DNA of 64,000 nt from NCBI RefSeq assembly GCF_020080835.1, contig NC_058166.1, positions 2,542,001-2,606,000 on the forward strand, given 5' to 3'. Origin of the DNA: Cotesia glomerata. Lineage: Eukaryota; Arthropoda; Insecta; Hymenoptera; Braconidae. The notes beneath the pieces were generated by a model that did not search any database, was not told the origin of the DNA, and saw only the letters and a list, made by a program, of their open reading frames with translations. Positions 1 through 11,533 of the stretch are shown piece by piece. A program made the position numbers and the translations under genes. Position 1 is the stretch's first letter; each line of letters starts with the position of its first letter.

Positions 1-450
1 AAATATGTTTTGTTTTTTACAAATATATATAAAATAAAAAATAAAAAATCCAAGTAACCGATATGATTGTTTATGATTTTCGGAAATTAAAAAAAATTGT
101 GTTATAAATTTAAAAATTAAGAAAAAAATTTTGGAACGTACTTGGTGTGCGTCATTGTGTATTTCAATTTTTTTTAAGTCCTAGTAAATAGATTTTACGA
201 ATTTCATTAAAAGTAAAATATTTTGCAACCGCGCACACTAAATACGTTCCAAATTTTTTTTTTAATTTTTAAATTTATAACACAATTTTTTTTAATTTCC
301 GAAAATCATAAACAATCATATCGGTTACTTGGATTCTTTAATTTTTTTATTTTATATATTTTTGTAAAGAAAAAAACAAATTTTTTTTTCTTAATAGTCT
401 TATGAACGTGGACTTGGCGCGATTTTTTACAGTGAAACTGTTTTTGTTCG
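1..450 (+). repeat. Family A foldback half, cut by window edge
   Basis: Long inverted repeat. The arm at about 1-150 pairs with 225-450. The right terminus reads GTGAAACTGTTTTTGTTCG, as in six other copies. Only the hairpin half of family A is present, and the outer left end lies outside the window. Short open frames here are translated AT-rich arm sequence. Confidence 0.8.
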
Positions 451-579
451 AATCTTTAAAATCATAATCATAAATATTGTAATCTATTAGTTCTAATTCT
501 CACTTAAACAGTTTCTTCATAATTAGCATATAAGCAATATTACCTTTACTAATATTTTATTATTTATAATTATATATAA

Positions 580-706
580 GTTCTAATTATTATGTTTAGA
601 TTAAAAATTTAAAAATGTATTGTATTCACAAAATGTATATTTTTCTTTTGCCATCTGGCCAGTGAAGGCTTTGGCATAAATCAATAAATTCAATTCAATT
701 CATTCA
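580..706 (+). mobile_element. LINE 3' end fragment
   Basis: The segment carries GCCATCTGGCCAGTGAAGG, then TTTGGCATAAATC, then AATAAATTC with an AATTC-type simple repeat. A TTGGCATAA block followed by AATAAA and a short repeated tail is typical of 3' ends of insect Jockey/CR1-like non-LTR retrotransposons. No reverse transcriptase coding remains upstream, so this is a severely 5'-truncated copy. Confidence 0.45.
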
Positions 707-892
707 TGGCAAATTAAAAATATTTCAAAGGACGTCTTAACGTTAATAATGAAAATGTTTTCACATTTTTCTAATAAGAGTATTTTATTAGACAACTTTT
801 TAATTATGCTTGAATTAATCACGGTTTACCTCGATTACGAAGTATCAGAACTTGAGGATAGTTCCCTCACACGATCAATAAAATTACGAAAA

Positions 893-1563
893 CCCTAGTA
901 GAAATAATCGAGTTTTCACTGGATATAAACCAGTAACTGGCCAGTGATTTCGAGTGAAAACTTGAAATCACGCCACCTACAACTAATTCATAAACATTAG
1001 TTACACCGACAGTGTATCTTTACTAGTGTGTGTATGTTTGTTTATTTTTTTTGTTAACCTGTACGCATCATTATTGTAATTATTATTATTAAAACAGTAT
1101 AAATCAATCAAAATTAGTGTTTATTAACGTAAAATAATTTCCAGTATATATTTCAAAATGGATGCAGTGAAAAAATGACACAATATATAAATTGGTGACT
1201 GTGGGCATTAAAACAAATCTCCAATTCAAAATAATTATTTTCTTATTCTATTGTTAGATTTATTATTAGTCTATCAGTCTAATGATGTTATCTATTTTAT
1301 AATGTACACATAAATGAAACTTTTTATATCATATCGTTTATTAAACATTATTTTGAATTTATTTGACAATTTTAATAACGCCTAATAACCTCAGAATTCG
1401 AAACTGACAGTTTCACTAAAGCCGCCATAATGTTTTGTTAGATCTCTAGTAAAACTGGCCAGTTACTAGACAGAAACGGATATTACACTGGCCAGTTACT
1501 GGTTTAAGTCTAGTAAAACTGGCCAGTTACTGGCTAAAAAACTTGATTTCATTTCTACTAGGG
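893..1563. mobile_element. MITE with CCCTAGTAGAAAT terminal inverted repeats
   Basis: The left end CCCTAGTAGAAAT matches the right end ATTTCTACTAGGG, both followed inward by AAGTTTT-like sequence. AA flanks both sides, so the duplication may be only 2 bp. The palindromic decamer ACTGGCCAGT occurs at 936, 1454, 1487 and 1518, all subterminal, which suggests transposase-binding repeats. No coding capacity. Confidence 0.75.
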
Positions 1564-2389
1564 AACAACCTCACATTGAACGTAAAAAAGCTGAAACTAA
1601 GTGTCGTGCTGATATGATGAATAATTAAAATATTGGCAAAGACTCAGTCAACGAATTTAATCGAATAAAACTCGAAATTGAGGAAATATTAAAAATAGAA
1701 TATTTGAAGTTATTTCCTGATTTTAGAAATTACGAACTTATAATTATAGGCCTGAATATCCTCAGACAAAACGCGATTTACAAAAAGCTGTTAGAAGAAC
1801 ATAAATATTGTATCGTTTGAGTAACAACAACCATTCTTTTGTATGTAAATTTATACAACAAATGATGCAAATCCATTGCAGAATTTCAATATAAATTTTT
1901 GATGCTGAAGACGTGCTATTTTCTGTCCACAATACCTTCGAACCTATATGATAATAAAAAGAATACAATAGAGTTTGACTATCTTCACGATTTCTGTTTG
2001 AAATTAAAAATATTATTATAGATAAAATTACTTTCTTAGTTAGTTACCACCACTAATAATAAATAATAATAGTAAAGTTCATAATCACAATTTTTATACT
2101 ATTGATGTAAACATTTTACATTTTAAGATGCTTGATCTATATCAGAAGTTTGTATCGATTAAAAACGCTTATTGAAATCCTTTACATTCCGTTCTGTATT
2201 AAGATTGATGTCATATAAATAGCTGTTTTCTAATTTGAAAAACACTTGGATTGATAAACGATTGAAGCATGGAAATAAAGATTCGGAAAATTATATGAAT
2301 AATTAAATTTTGTGATAACTACAAAACATTTTCAAAAATTGTGTTTTTTTTAACTGCTATTAGAGTTTTGAGCTCGGAGAGCTCAAAAT
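1564..2389. other. AT-rich DNA, no feature recognised
   Basis: No long open frame, RNA gene or internal repeat was seen. The only notable sequence is near 2370, where TTTTGAGCTCGGAGAGCTC resembles the GAGCTC-rich left part of family G. Confidence 0.5.
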
Positions 2390-2545
2390 TACATAAAAAT
2401 ACATTTTTTTTATTTACACTATTATTAATTCATATTTATTAATATTTTTTACAAAGTTTATAAAAATTCTTTCTTCAATTTTTTCGAATTTCTTATATTA
2501 AAGCCATATTAAAGCAAATTTTTAAGGGAGTTGGGAAAGAACGGA

Positions 2546-2681
2546 TAGGGGAAAGGGGGGGACCTACTCAGTGGGAATTTTTCCGTAATTGAAAAAATAA
2601 TCAGACAGCCCAGACTGGGAATCGAACCCAGATCTCTCGGTTACGCGCCAAGGGCTCTACCAGTTAAGCTATCCGAGACAA
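2546..2681 (-). mobile_element. tRNA-derived SINE, copy 1
   Basis: Read on the minus strand, it starts TCTCGGATAGCTTAACTGG (A box region), continues through GGCGCGTAACC, and has a B box GGTTCGATTCC. A non-tRNA body with CCCACTGAGTAGG follows. The cloverleaf is incomplete and the body continues past the T arm, so this is a SINE and not a tRNA gene. Direct repeats of about 43 bp lie on both sides (2500-2543 and 2755-2797), far longer than an ordinary SINE target duplication. Confidence 0.8.
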
Positions 2682-2900
2682 GTACTGACGACTTTATTCA
2701 GTCACGTATATAAGACCCACCGAGCAAACAACGCCACCGTCCATCTTACGGTAAAGAGCCATATTTAAGCAAATTTTAAGGGAGTTGGGAAAGAACGAAT
2801 TTTTATTTCGAAAAAATTCAAGAAATTCTTGAATACGTATATTCTTTCAATAAATTCTCAATTCGAATTTATTGAAATTTATTTTCTATTTTTTAGTTTG

Positions 2901-3739
2901 GGGGCATTCCATAGTGACTGGTGGGACATTTGACTCTGGAATTCCATCAATTATAAGCTATAATTATGTGATTGAAACTTATGCTATAGTAAAATTTATC
3001 TTTTAATATAGAAGAATAACTAATTAACAACATCCCTTTGTCAAAAATCCTAATTACTTTTTAAGTTTCTCGTAATTATCATTTGACTAAGTGTGACTGG
3101 TGGGACATCGAAAAATCCTTCTCTCTTACCGCGGTATACTTAAAGTCCAATTTCAGTTCGACCACTAAACTTTTAAAAAATACTTCCCTCTCAAGACAAA
3201 ATTTATCCTACAAATATTCAATATTATGAAGAATTAGACTGATTACCTACGTAGAAACAATTAAAAAAAAATTTTTTATTGTGACTGGTGGGACAGGCAT
3301 TTGTGACTGGCGGGACAAGTACAAAATGTGTACATGAAGTGGTTTCTTAAAAAGACTTTTATATTATTTCAACCTTAGAAACATTATTGTTTCTATATTT
3401 AACTATAAATAATTTAGATTATTTAAAAAAACTGATTTAAAAACACAAATAAAGGATTTAGCATGCTGACAACACGATCTTGATAAACTTAGGTGTTAAT
3501 TAATAACGAACATAAAGAAATTTGTTCTTAAAACTATTAAAACAACATTTGACCCGGATACAAGTTAGTACGATTGAAAAGTTACTAGGAGAGAAAAATC
3601 GATTTTCTTATTGATTAAAAAAAATTTTCTTTACAAATTATTAAAATATAGACTTTTAATAATAAATTAGAACTAAATTAGAATGAATTAAAGAAATTTT
3701 ATAATTTCAGTTATTTTCCCATTTTGCATAGAATGCCCC
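2901..3739 (+). mobile_element. Family F DNA transposon-like element, copy 1
   Basis: The ends are GGGGCATTCCATA and ATAGAATGCCCC. A TTTG duplication flanks the element (2897-2900 and 3740-3743), and the uninterrupted site AGTTTGGTTTTC exists in family B at about 9440. The internal motif GTGACTGGTGGGAC is repeated four times (one as GTGACTGGCGGGAC). Nonautonomous, with no coding capacity. Confidence 0.85.
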
Positions 3740-4265
3740 TTTGGTTTTCTATAAAAACGAGTTTTTTAGTTTTTTTAAACTATTATCTATTTTCTACTTT
3801 TTAGTTTGGTTTATTTATGAAAGCGTATTTTTTTAGTTTATTTTATAACTATTATTTATATAAAAGTAAAATTAATCGGTAGCTCAATCACCATTCATTA
3901 CAATAGCGAACATGGCTCTTTCCTCAGAAATTGTAAATTTAAATTCTTGCTTATTTTGTTGAATTGAAATTCTCTTTGGAATTCGAAAATTTGTTAATAT
4001 TAGATAAATTGGTTGAAGATAATGATTGGAAATTATAATTAACATCAATTTCTGCCTTATCGACTAGATTAAAGTTATATAGACTAACAAATCTTATTCC
4101 GTAAATTGAATAATGGAATAATCGTATTAAATTAGTGTATTGTCATTGGTCCTCGATAAGTCTACGAAGTTTAAATGAAATCTGACTGCTTGAAGTAGGT
4201 AAAAATCAAGTCCAAAGGAGTCGGTTACATACATACAGGTAGAGTTAAGAAAAATCATGTAAAAA

Positions 4266-4939
4266 TATCGAAAATTATTATGTAAAAAAAATGTAAAACC
4301 AATAACATAAAATTGTATAATTTTCAATCCGCTTATCAAAAAATTTAAAATTAATTTTCTACAACTCGTGTAAAAAATAAAAATTTAAGAGTCCTAGTAA
4401 AGAAATATTAAACGCACCGAAAGCCATTATTATATTCCGAGAATGATTTAAAATAAAGATAAAACTGCATGCAGCCTAAGAAAAGTAAAGTATAAATAAA
4501 ATCAAAATAAAACGTTTTGATTTTAAAAGCGTATTCAAAAATTTATTGTTGCGTTATTATTGTCATTATTATTTATATTTCTTAGGAGTATTATTATAAC
4601 TATAACGATGATGCCTCGGTATATTTATTAGCGGTCTCGTCTTCGTCAAAAGGTCAGATCTTAGTCGTAAAAAAATCAAGATGAGCTGGACGCTCATTAT
4701 TGGTACGTGATTGGACTGGTTGTTTTCAAATTTATTTTATATATGTTTTTTATTATTCTTCGATGATATCTGAATACTGAGTTATTTTTATCGCTCTATA
4801 CAAGAATAAAAGTTTTATTATTTTAAACTAGCCCGAGTATTTTTTATCCCACGCTGTCATCGTACCCTAACACCTGAAAAGTGAAAAATTCAATTTTTAT
4901 TACAAAAAAAAAGTTAATAATAAAAAAAAAATTAAAATG
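4266..4939. other. AT-rich DNA, no feature recognised
   Basis: No supported gene, RNA or repeat boundary. Open frames are short and of biased AT-rich composition. Confidence 0.5.
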
Positions 4940-5139
4940 CTTGTACCTAAAATTATTTATCATATTGTACTGTAAAAACATAGTTATTTAAACTATTTTT
5001 AGTTAAATATGGGCATGATAGTCATCTTGATTAACTTTAACTCAGTATGTCTAGCTCTACATTTTAAGTTACTGTAACTCAATTATCCTTCGAGAGTGAA
5101 TGATATACATATCGTAGCTAATTTGTCATTGAACGACAA

Positions 5140-5298
5140 ATTTTTGGAGAGGGGAGAAGAAAGGATAAAGGGAAGGGGGGCCACTCAGTGGGAATTTTTC
5201 GGCAACCGAAAAAATAATTCGAACAGCCCAGACCGGGAATCGAACCCGGATCTTTTGATTACGCGCCAAAGGCTCTTCCAGTTAAGCTATCCGAGACA
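5140..5298 (-). mobile_element. tRNA-derived SINE, copy 2 (left arm)
   Basis: On the minus strand: TGTCTCGGATAGCTTAACTG, an anticodon-like region with GGCGCGTAATC, B box GGTTCGATTCC, then a body containing the hairpin TTTTTTCGGTTGCCGAAAAA and a C-rich stretch. It matches copy 3 in opposite orientation within the inverted repeat. Confidence 0.85.
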
Positions 5299-6417
5299 TT
5301 GTCCATAACTACCTTTCAGTTACCTGATAATTTTTTGTTTAACACGATAACAGAAAAATATTAATTAAAGTATAGTTCATATAACTATTTATCAATTTTT
5401 CAACTAATGCAGTTTGAGCATCTACAAAAAAAATTCAGAAAACTATATTTTTATACTTGTGACGTTATAATTTAATTTTGCAAATTTTTCAAAGTGTAAG
5501 ATCTTGATTTTTAGACAGTAGATCAAACTCGCACGCGTTCTCGTTATGAAAAATATAATTAATAATAACAACAATAATTGTTATTGTTATTCTTCGGAAA
5601 AATCATTCAATTGGAACAGAATTCCGTCACGTCTTGAATTAACCTCCGCCATTACGAAAACTCAAGCAACGTCTTTACTGAAAATTTATGCTTGCGATTT
5701 GATTACCGCGATATAAAGTTGATGCGGACACGGCTTAGACGTGGTCATACATCATGAGACACATTATTTTTTCTTCTCGTCCCCCCTCCCAGCTTCTATC
5801 TTCTGTAGCCTCCTTCCCTTGCACACAATTCTGTTTTGGAGAATTTGCTAAAATTTTTTTTTATGTCTGCCTTTGCCTGAGTTTCTTTCTTTGCTTAATT
5901 CTTATTCTCTGGATTTGAGAGAAAAAGATGACGCTATCGTCATGCCCGTAAATGAGATAACGAGATCAAATTTATGGCACCAGATCCCCTACGAAAATAT
6001 GATAATCGCGACTAATGCCAAACTCACAAGTAAAAATAAAAAATTAACGAGTATATATATATATATATACATATATATAACCATTTTTGCGTATATAATT
6101 TTTATGAGCGGTAGGGGTCCCTTGTGTCCACATTTTCGTCTCTTGAAACATCTTACTCTTATTTAGTCATACCCAACTTCTTAGTAAGAATACAATTATG
6201 CGTAGTACATGCATTCAACAATTGTGTTGAAATTATTAATAAAATTTTTTATTATAAAATTCATTATTCAGTTGCATCTAACTTTTTAATAAGCGAAAAG
6301 TTGATTCAGTATTTAAGTATTGATAAATAGTTATATGAACTATATTCCAATAAATATTTTTCTGTTGTTATGTTAAGCAAAAAATTATCAGGTGACTGAA
6401 AGGTAGTTACGGACAAT

Positions 6418-6571
6418 GTCTCGGATAGCTTAATTAGAAGAGCCCTTGGCGCGTAACCAAAAGATCCGGGTTCGATTCCCAGCCCGGGCTGTCCGAATTA
6501 TTTTTTCGGTTGCCGAAAAATTCCCACTAAGTGGCCCCCCTTCCCTTTATCCTTTCTTCTCCCCTCTCCCA
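6418..6571 (+). mobile_element. tRNA-derived SINE, copy 3 (right arm)
   Basis: Plus-strand counterpart of copy 2: TCTCGGATAGCTTAATTAG, GGCGCGTAACC, B box GGTTCGATTCC, then the CGGTTGCCG hairpin and C-rich body. The A box is degraded (TTAATTAGAAGAGC), so transcription is doubtful. Confidence 0.85.
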
Positions 6572-6634
6572 AAATTTCTCGTTCAACGACAAATTAGCTA
6601 CGAAATGTATATCATTCACTCTTGAAGGATAATT

Positions 6635-7243
6635 CACGCAGAAAAAAATTTTGTTAAGATAACCTAAGATATGTTGTGGTAACAAATGAATTTGTTAACA
6701 TAGGGATAACAAACTATAAGTTAAAATAACAAAATTTAGGTTATAACAAAGTTATTGATATGTTATAACAACAAAACAGTTTCGTTACTATAGCAAAATC
6801 TTTAAGTAGATTCGACAAAATACTTTAGTGGATATAACAATTTTTTTTGTAGAAACAGCAAAATTATGCTATTAAAATAACAAAGAGAATTTGTTGGAGT
6901 AACGAAGACAATTTGTTAAAGTAATTAAGAGAACAAATAATTTAAAAATATGCTATAATCAGCTATAGCTGATTTGGAAAATATTTTAGCAACAAATTAG
7001 TTTTGTTATTGCAACAAAATCATTTTGTAACAGCAGCAAAGTCATTCTATGACAGCAACAAAATGATTTCGTTAGGGCAACAAATTGATTTTGTAAATTA
7101 ACAAATTGGTTTGTTAGTATAAGTTGAAACATTTTGTTAATGCAACTAATGGATTTGTTGCTATAACTACACTCATTTGTTACCAGAACAAATTTTTCAG
7201 TTATCCCGTCTTTTGTTATTTCAACAAAATCGTTTTATGCGTG
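6635..7243. mobile_element. Family I MITE with CACGCA...TGCGTG ends
   Basis: Delimited by comparing the two arms of family D: the left arm reads through the site where this segment interrupts the right arm. It begins CACGCAGAAAAAAATTTTGTT and ends AACAAAATCG...TGCGTG. TT lies on both flanks. The interior is almost wholly short imperfect repeats of AACAAA/TTTGTTA. Diverged relatives occur at about 29560-29960 and 31240-31600. Confidence 0.75.
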
Positions 7244-7382
7244 TTAAGTAACAGTAACTTAAAATGTAGAGCTAGACCTACTGAGTTGAAGTTAATCAAG
7301 ATGACTATTTTGTCCATATTTAACTAAAAATAATTTAAGTCATTGTTATTGGAGTACAATATAATAAATAATTTTAGGGATA

Positions 7383-8860
7383 AGAACTTCAATTAAATTG
7401 CGATGATTTTTACTAGATTTTCCAAGTTCAGAGAGCCATATTCTTCTCCCAATAAAGAAATTTTCTTTTAGACTCACTGTTAAATTGATCAGACTGTAAA
7501 ATTGTTAATTTTACTGATTAAATAAATGATAAAAATAAAAAAAATCTCCAACTGATTCTCCTTAAAAAATTATTAAAATAAAGCCTCGCCCAATATTTAA
7601 TTCACTCCCACATAATTTCCATCCACATCTTTATATTTGCCTCCCCGAGGCCTCCTTTGTCCTGTAGGCCCAAAAAGACGGTATGCGACACTTGCACATT
7701 TATTTCGGCATCTCATATTAGAGACACCAGGACTCAGATCGCCCACGAGCTCTTGTTCGTGTAGGCATCATTAGGAACTTACGAGTAGAAAAATAAACAA
7801 AATCTTAAATCAAACTTCTCGAAAAAAAAATGTGTTCGTCGATTGTGGGCGCGAGGCCCTAAATTATTGAAATAAGAAAAGTATGCAGTCTGAATGAACA
7901 AGTAAAAAAATCAAACTGAAGAAATCGTCGAACAGCCAAGGAGGGTCTAACTTCCGGTCTAAGACGCGATTATAGTATTCTGGGTGTTGGCATGGGTGTG
8001 ACTTTTTTGATATAAATTTTTTATAGTTTAAATATTTTTCATAAAAATAAAACAATGAAATGATTGAATGATTTTCCAGACAGCATCCACCAGAAGGTAT
8101 CAAAGAATGACCAGCTACAGCTATCACAAATGAGGAACGACTTTGGTGTCCAGGTTACTAATGATCCGGTCCCAGATCCAGGCATACAATTCATATAGAG
8201 CGGCTTGGATGAATTAAAATCCTATATAGCCCCTTCCTCTTTCATCGTCTGAGCTTCACCCTTTTCTGCTCTATGATTAATGATGAGTTCACACTTTGAA
8301 TGCACACATTGGATAATCAACGTCTCAAGCTATATAAATACACCACCAGCAACAACATCCAGTTCTAACGGGTGGCTACTACCCAAATTGGTCCACTCTT
8401 GCTCAGCCTGAGGATCCAGCCTTGACTCGATCTTCCTCAGATCACCGCAGGAGGATTCAGAAGCACTGAAGATGCTAAGGAGATTCCAGACACCCGGTAT
8501 ATCCCGGCTGTGAATGAACTTGGGATGGTTTATTGTTGCTTTGAGATCTGTTGTATCACCCGCTATGACCGCCCACTGATGAGTCGGTTCAGACTGAGAT
8601 GATGACAAAGGAAATTCCAATCATTAATTTACGGATTAGACGCGAGTAAACGATCTTTTGATAACGTATGACTACCTAGAGCTACTGTAACAACAGGATC
8701 ATCAGTTTTGTCTTCGATAACTTTTTGTGGAAGTGAATAAGCGGAATTTAATTAGGATCGAGGAGAGAATTGAACTTATTTTCAAGTTTTTATTATTTTT
8801 TTTTGTTAATTTTAATTTTTATTATTTTGCTAATATCGAACTTATAATTACTGTAAAACT
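7383..8860. other. Moderately GC-richer unique segment, no identified gene
   Basis: Base composition is less AT-biased from about 7640 to 8640 (for example CCTCCCCGAGGCCTCCTTTG near 7640). A 96-codon minus-strand open frame (8330-8620) has a balanced amino-acid composition, but I recognise no domain, splice signal or start context. It could be an exon, a repeat fragment or chance. Confidence 0.35.
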
Positions 8861-9065
8861 TTTATTTATGTTTATGTTTTATGTATGAAAGTATTACATG
8901 TTAAAAGAATGACGCACCAAACGCGGTGTTAAATAAGACTGATGTGTTTATATGTTATAAGGCTCTATTGCTATTAGTTAAACTTTGTAAGCAATTATAT
9001 TGAATAAAAAATAAATGAAATAAAAAAAAATAATTTTTATTTTTATGTGTGTAAAGTTTTGATTT
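8861..9065 (+). other. Possible transcript or retroelement 3' end
   Basis: ATATTGAATAAAAAATAAATG followed by an A-rich run gives overlapping AATAAA signals. This could be the 3' end of a transcript or a retroposed sequence. No coding region is visible upstream. Confidence 0.25.
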
Positions 9066-10950
9066 TTTTTTGGCTTATTGAAGAAATAAATAATAGTTCT
9101 GAAAAACACGCTTTTATAGAAAACCAAACTAAAAAATAGAAAATAAATTTGAATTAAGAATAATGTAAATAATTTTAATGACTATAAATTAATAATGTAA
9201 ATAAGAAAAAAATGTATTTTATTGTAAAAGCGTGGGGTGCATGGTGTCGATAGTTATAAATATTTTATTGACAGATATGAGTAGAAGGATTATCCTTTCG
9301 ATAATATCTTAAAAAGCACCCCACGCTTTTTTTTAAATAAAATACATTTTTTTCTTATTTACACTATTATTAATTTATATTTATTAAAATTTTTCACACT
9401 ATTCTTAATTCAAATTTATTAAAATTTATTTTCTATTTTTTAGTTTGGTTTTCTATAAAAGCGTGTTTTTTAGTTTTTTTAAACTATTATTTATTTTCTA
9501 CTTTTTAGTTTGGTTTATTTATAAAAGCGTGTTTTTTTAGTTTTTTTTTTTTTAACTATTATTTTTATTAGAGCAAAATTAATCAGTAGCTCAATTACCA
9601 TTCATTACAATAGCGAACAAGGCTCTTTCCTCAAAAATTGTAAATTTAAATTCTTGCTTATTTTGTTGAATTAAAATTCTCTTTGGTATTCGAAAATTTG
9701 TTAATATTAGATAAGGTAAAAGCCCCAATTATTGACGCTATAAGAGACAAAGTTATGATTTCATTTTTTTTAAACAATCAAATATAAATATCGATGAATT
9801 TTGTTTGCGGTAATGTCTTCAGTAATGTTTTAACTAATCAATTTCTTTTTCTAAAATGATAATCAGTGATATTTACTAATTAATTTTAAATAATTAAATA
9901 TATGATCTGGATACACCAATTATTGACGGGTTAAAAAACTGATTGATCTAATTATTGACGTACCGTAACCCCAATTATTGACGCCCCTACTGCACATGCG
10001 TCGAATCATTTGGTTATATTGTTATTTATCAAAAACTTGGTATAAAGTAATCAATATTATTAAAGTTAATTAATAATAATTTCTATGAATGAATAATTAT
10101 TATGAAAAATATAACAATTTATTTAAAAACTTATTTAACACTAAAACACGCCGAGTTATTTGACAGTTAAAAGCCTTGAATATAATCGCGTATATAACGT
10201 ATTTTATACTTAAAAAAAAGGCGTCATAGCGCTGTCGACTGGCTGTCAATATGGGATTCACCATAAAAATTATGAACTAGTTATTGACTCCCATTATTTA
10301 AATATCGTAAAGCATACAATTAATTTCGATTATTTAATTTTATAAATATTTCATATATTGTTAATTAAAAAAAAAATAGATCATATAATTACATGAAAAA
10401 ATTAATTTAAACTCGGCAGTTAAAAAAAATGCTTTTCTAACCAAAGTTGTTAAGAAAATAGACGCTCGTAAGCTGATTTGATGAACTGGTGCTAACTTTA
10501 TTTTTTTTTAATAATTAATATTTAATATTTTGAACTGAATGTGATTTTTTTCAATTTTTTAATTAATAAGAATTTAATAAAAATTTATTTGATCGTTATT
10601 CTTATTACAGATAATTTAATATATTTAAAAATAATTTAGGGTGTCAATATTTAGACCCCCGTCAATAATTGGGGCTTTTACCTTAAATTGGTTAAAGATA
10701 ATGATTGGAAATTATAATTAACATCAATTTCTGCCTTATCGACTAGATGAAAGTTATGTAAACTAACAAATCTTATTCTGCAAATTGAATAATGGAATAA
10801 TCTTATCAAATTAGTGTATTGTCATCGGTCCTCAATAAGTCTACGAAGTTTAAATGAAATCCGACCGTTTGAAGTGGGTCAAAATCAAGTCCAAAGGAGT
10901 CGGTTACAAACATACAGGTGAAGCTAATAAAAAGCGTGTAATAAGTCAAA
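9066..10950. repeat. Family B copy 2, interrupted by MITE C
   Basis: The left part is itself palindromic. Sequence around AAAAGCGTGGGGTGC (9225-9240) reappears inverted as GCACCCCACGCTTTT (about 9317-9331), and the arms extend over about 170 bp. The body then runs to AAAGGAGTCGGTTACA near 10900. It is interrupted by a TA-flanked MITE (9714-10683). Confidence 0.75.
9714..10683. mobile_element. Family C MITE, TA target duplication, copy 1
   Basis: A 24-bp perfect terminal inverted repeat starts AGGTAAAAGCCCCAATTATT and continues GACG. Flanks are AGATA and TAAATTGG, and the empty site AGATAAATTGG exists at about 4009. That gives a TA duplication, as in Tc1/mariner-type and some other elements. 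ATTATTGAC recurs internally near 9924, 9955, 9973 and 10283. No transposase remains. Confidence 0.85.
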
Positions 10951-11489
10951 TTCAACTTAATTACGCTATTTATTACCATTGACTAAAAATAGTCATTTAA
11001 GTGAAGATCTGAAGTAAAATCCGCAACTTTATAGTCAAGTATGAGAAATAAAAATTATATTGCAGAGTTGAAAGTAAAATATATCAAAAGTGTCGAAGAA
11101 TAAGTATTGAAAAATTTGATGAGCAAGGTCATCTTGAGATTGATTTACGTAATGATTGGATTGGTTCATCGGCGCAAAAGACCACACACATATTGATAGC
11201 CGAGGGCGATTTTCTGTCGATACGGACACGTGTGGTAATTCTTTTTTTGTTTTTATTTAGCAAACTTTCAACACACTCTCAGCTCTTTGTCTTAAGCACA
11301 GTCGTCTGTATTTTCTTCATCGAATGCAGGGACTTCCAGTGAGGTATTAAGCTATGTTAGTGGATCGTAAACATACAGAGAGCGACGTGAGTCTGAATCG
11401 CGGGTCACGGCACATTACAAACCGTAACGTTATTACGAGCTCAAACATAGACTCAGATTTAAAGAATTACTATATACATATATATATTG

Positions 11490-11533
<44 letters not shown>

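Larger units (their letters stand above)
2390..4265. repeat. Family B copy 1, interrupted by a SINE segment and family F
   Basis: Family B is recognised by a GCGTG-rich end (AGTTTGGTTTTCTATAAAA, then AAGCGTGTTTTTTAG) and a body running through 'GCTCAATCACCATTCATTAC' to 'AAAGGAGTCGGTTACA'. Here it is split by a segment holding a SINE (about 2450-2860) and by a family F element (2901-3739). No protein coding was found. The superfamily is unknown. Confidence 0.7.
4940..7382. repeat. 2.4-kb inverted repeat (family D) with a SINE in each arm
   Basis: The left arm (4940-5400) pairs with the right arm (6310-7382). Shared landmarks in opposite orientation are the segment near AACTCAGTA, AAGTTACTGTAACTC, the SINE, and TATAACTATTTATCAA. 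The right arm is longer because a 609-bp element (6635-7243) was inserted in it. The spacer 5401-6309 holds a short TA tract (about 6048-6080) and no convincing gene. Confidence 0.85.

Noticed and set aside
5140..6571. Two tRNA genes with good B boxes
   Set aside because: The sequence continues into a conserved non-tRNA body, the cloverleaf is incomplete and the copies are dispersed, so they are SINEs.
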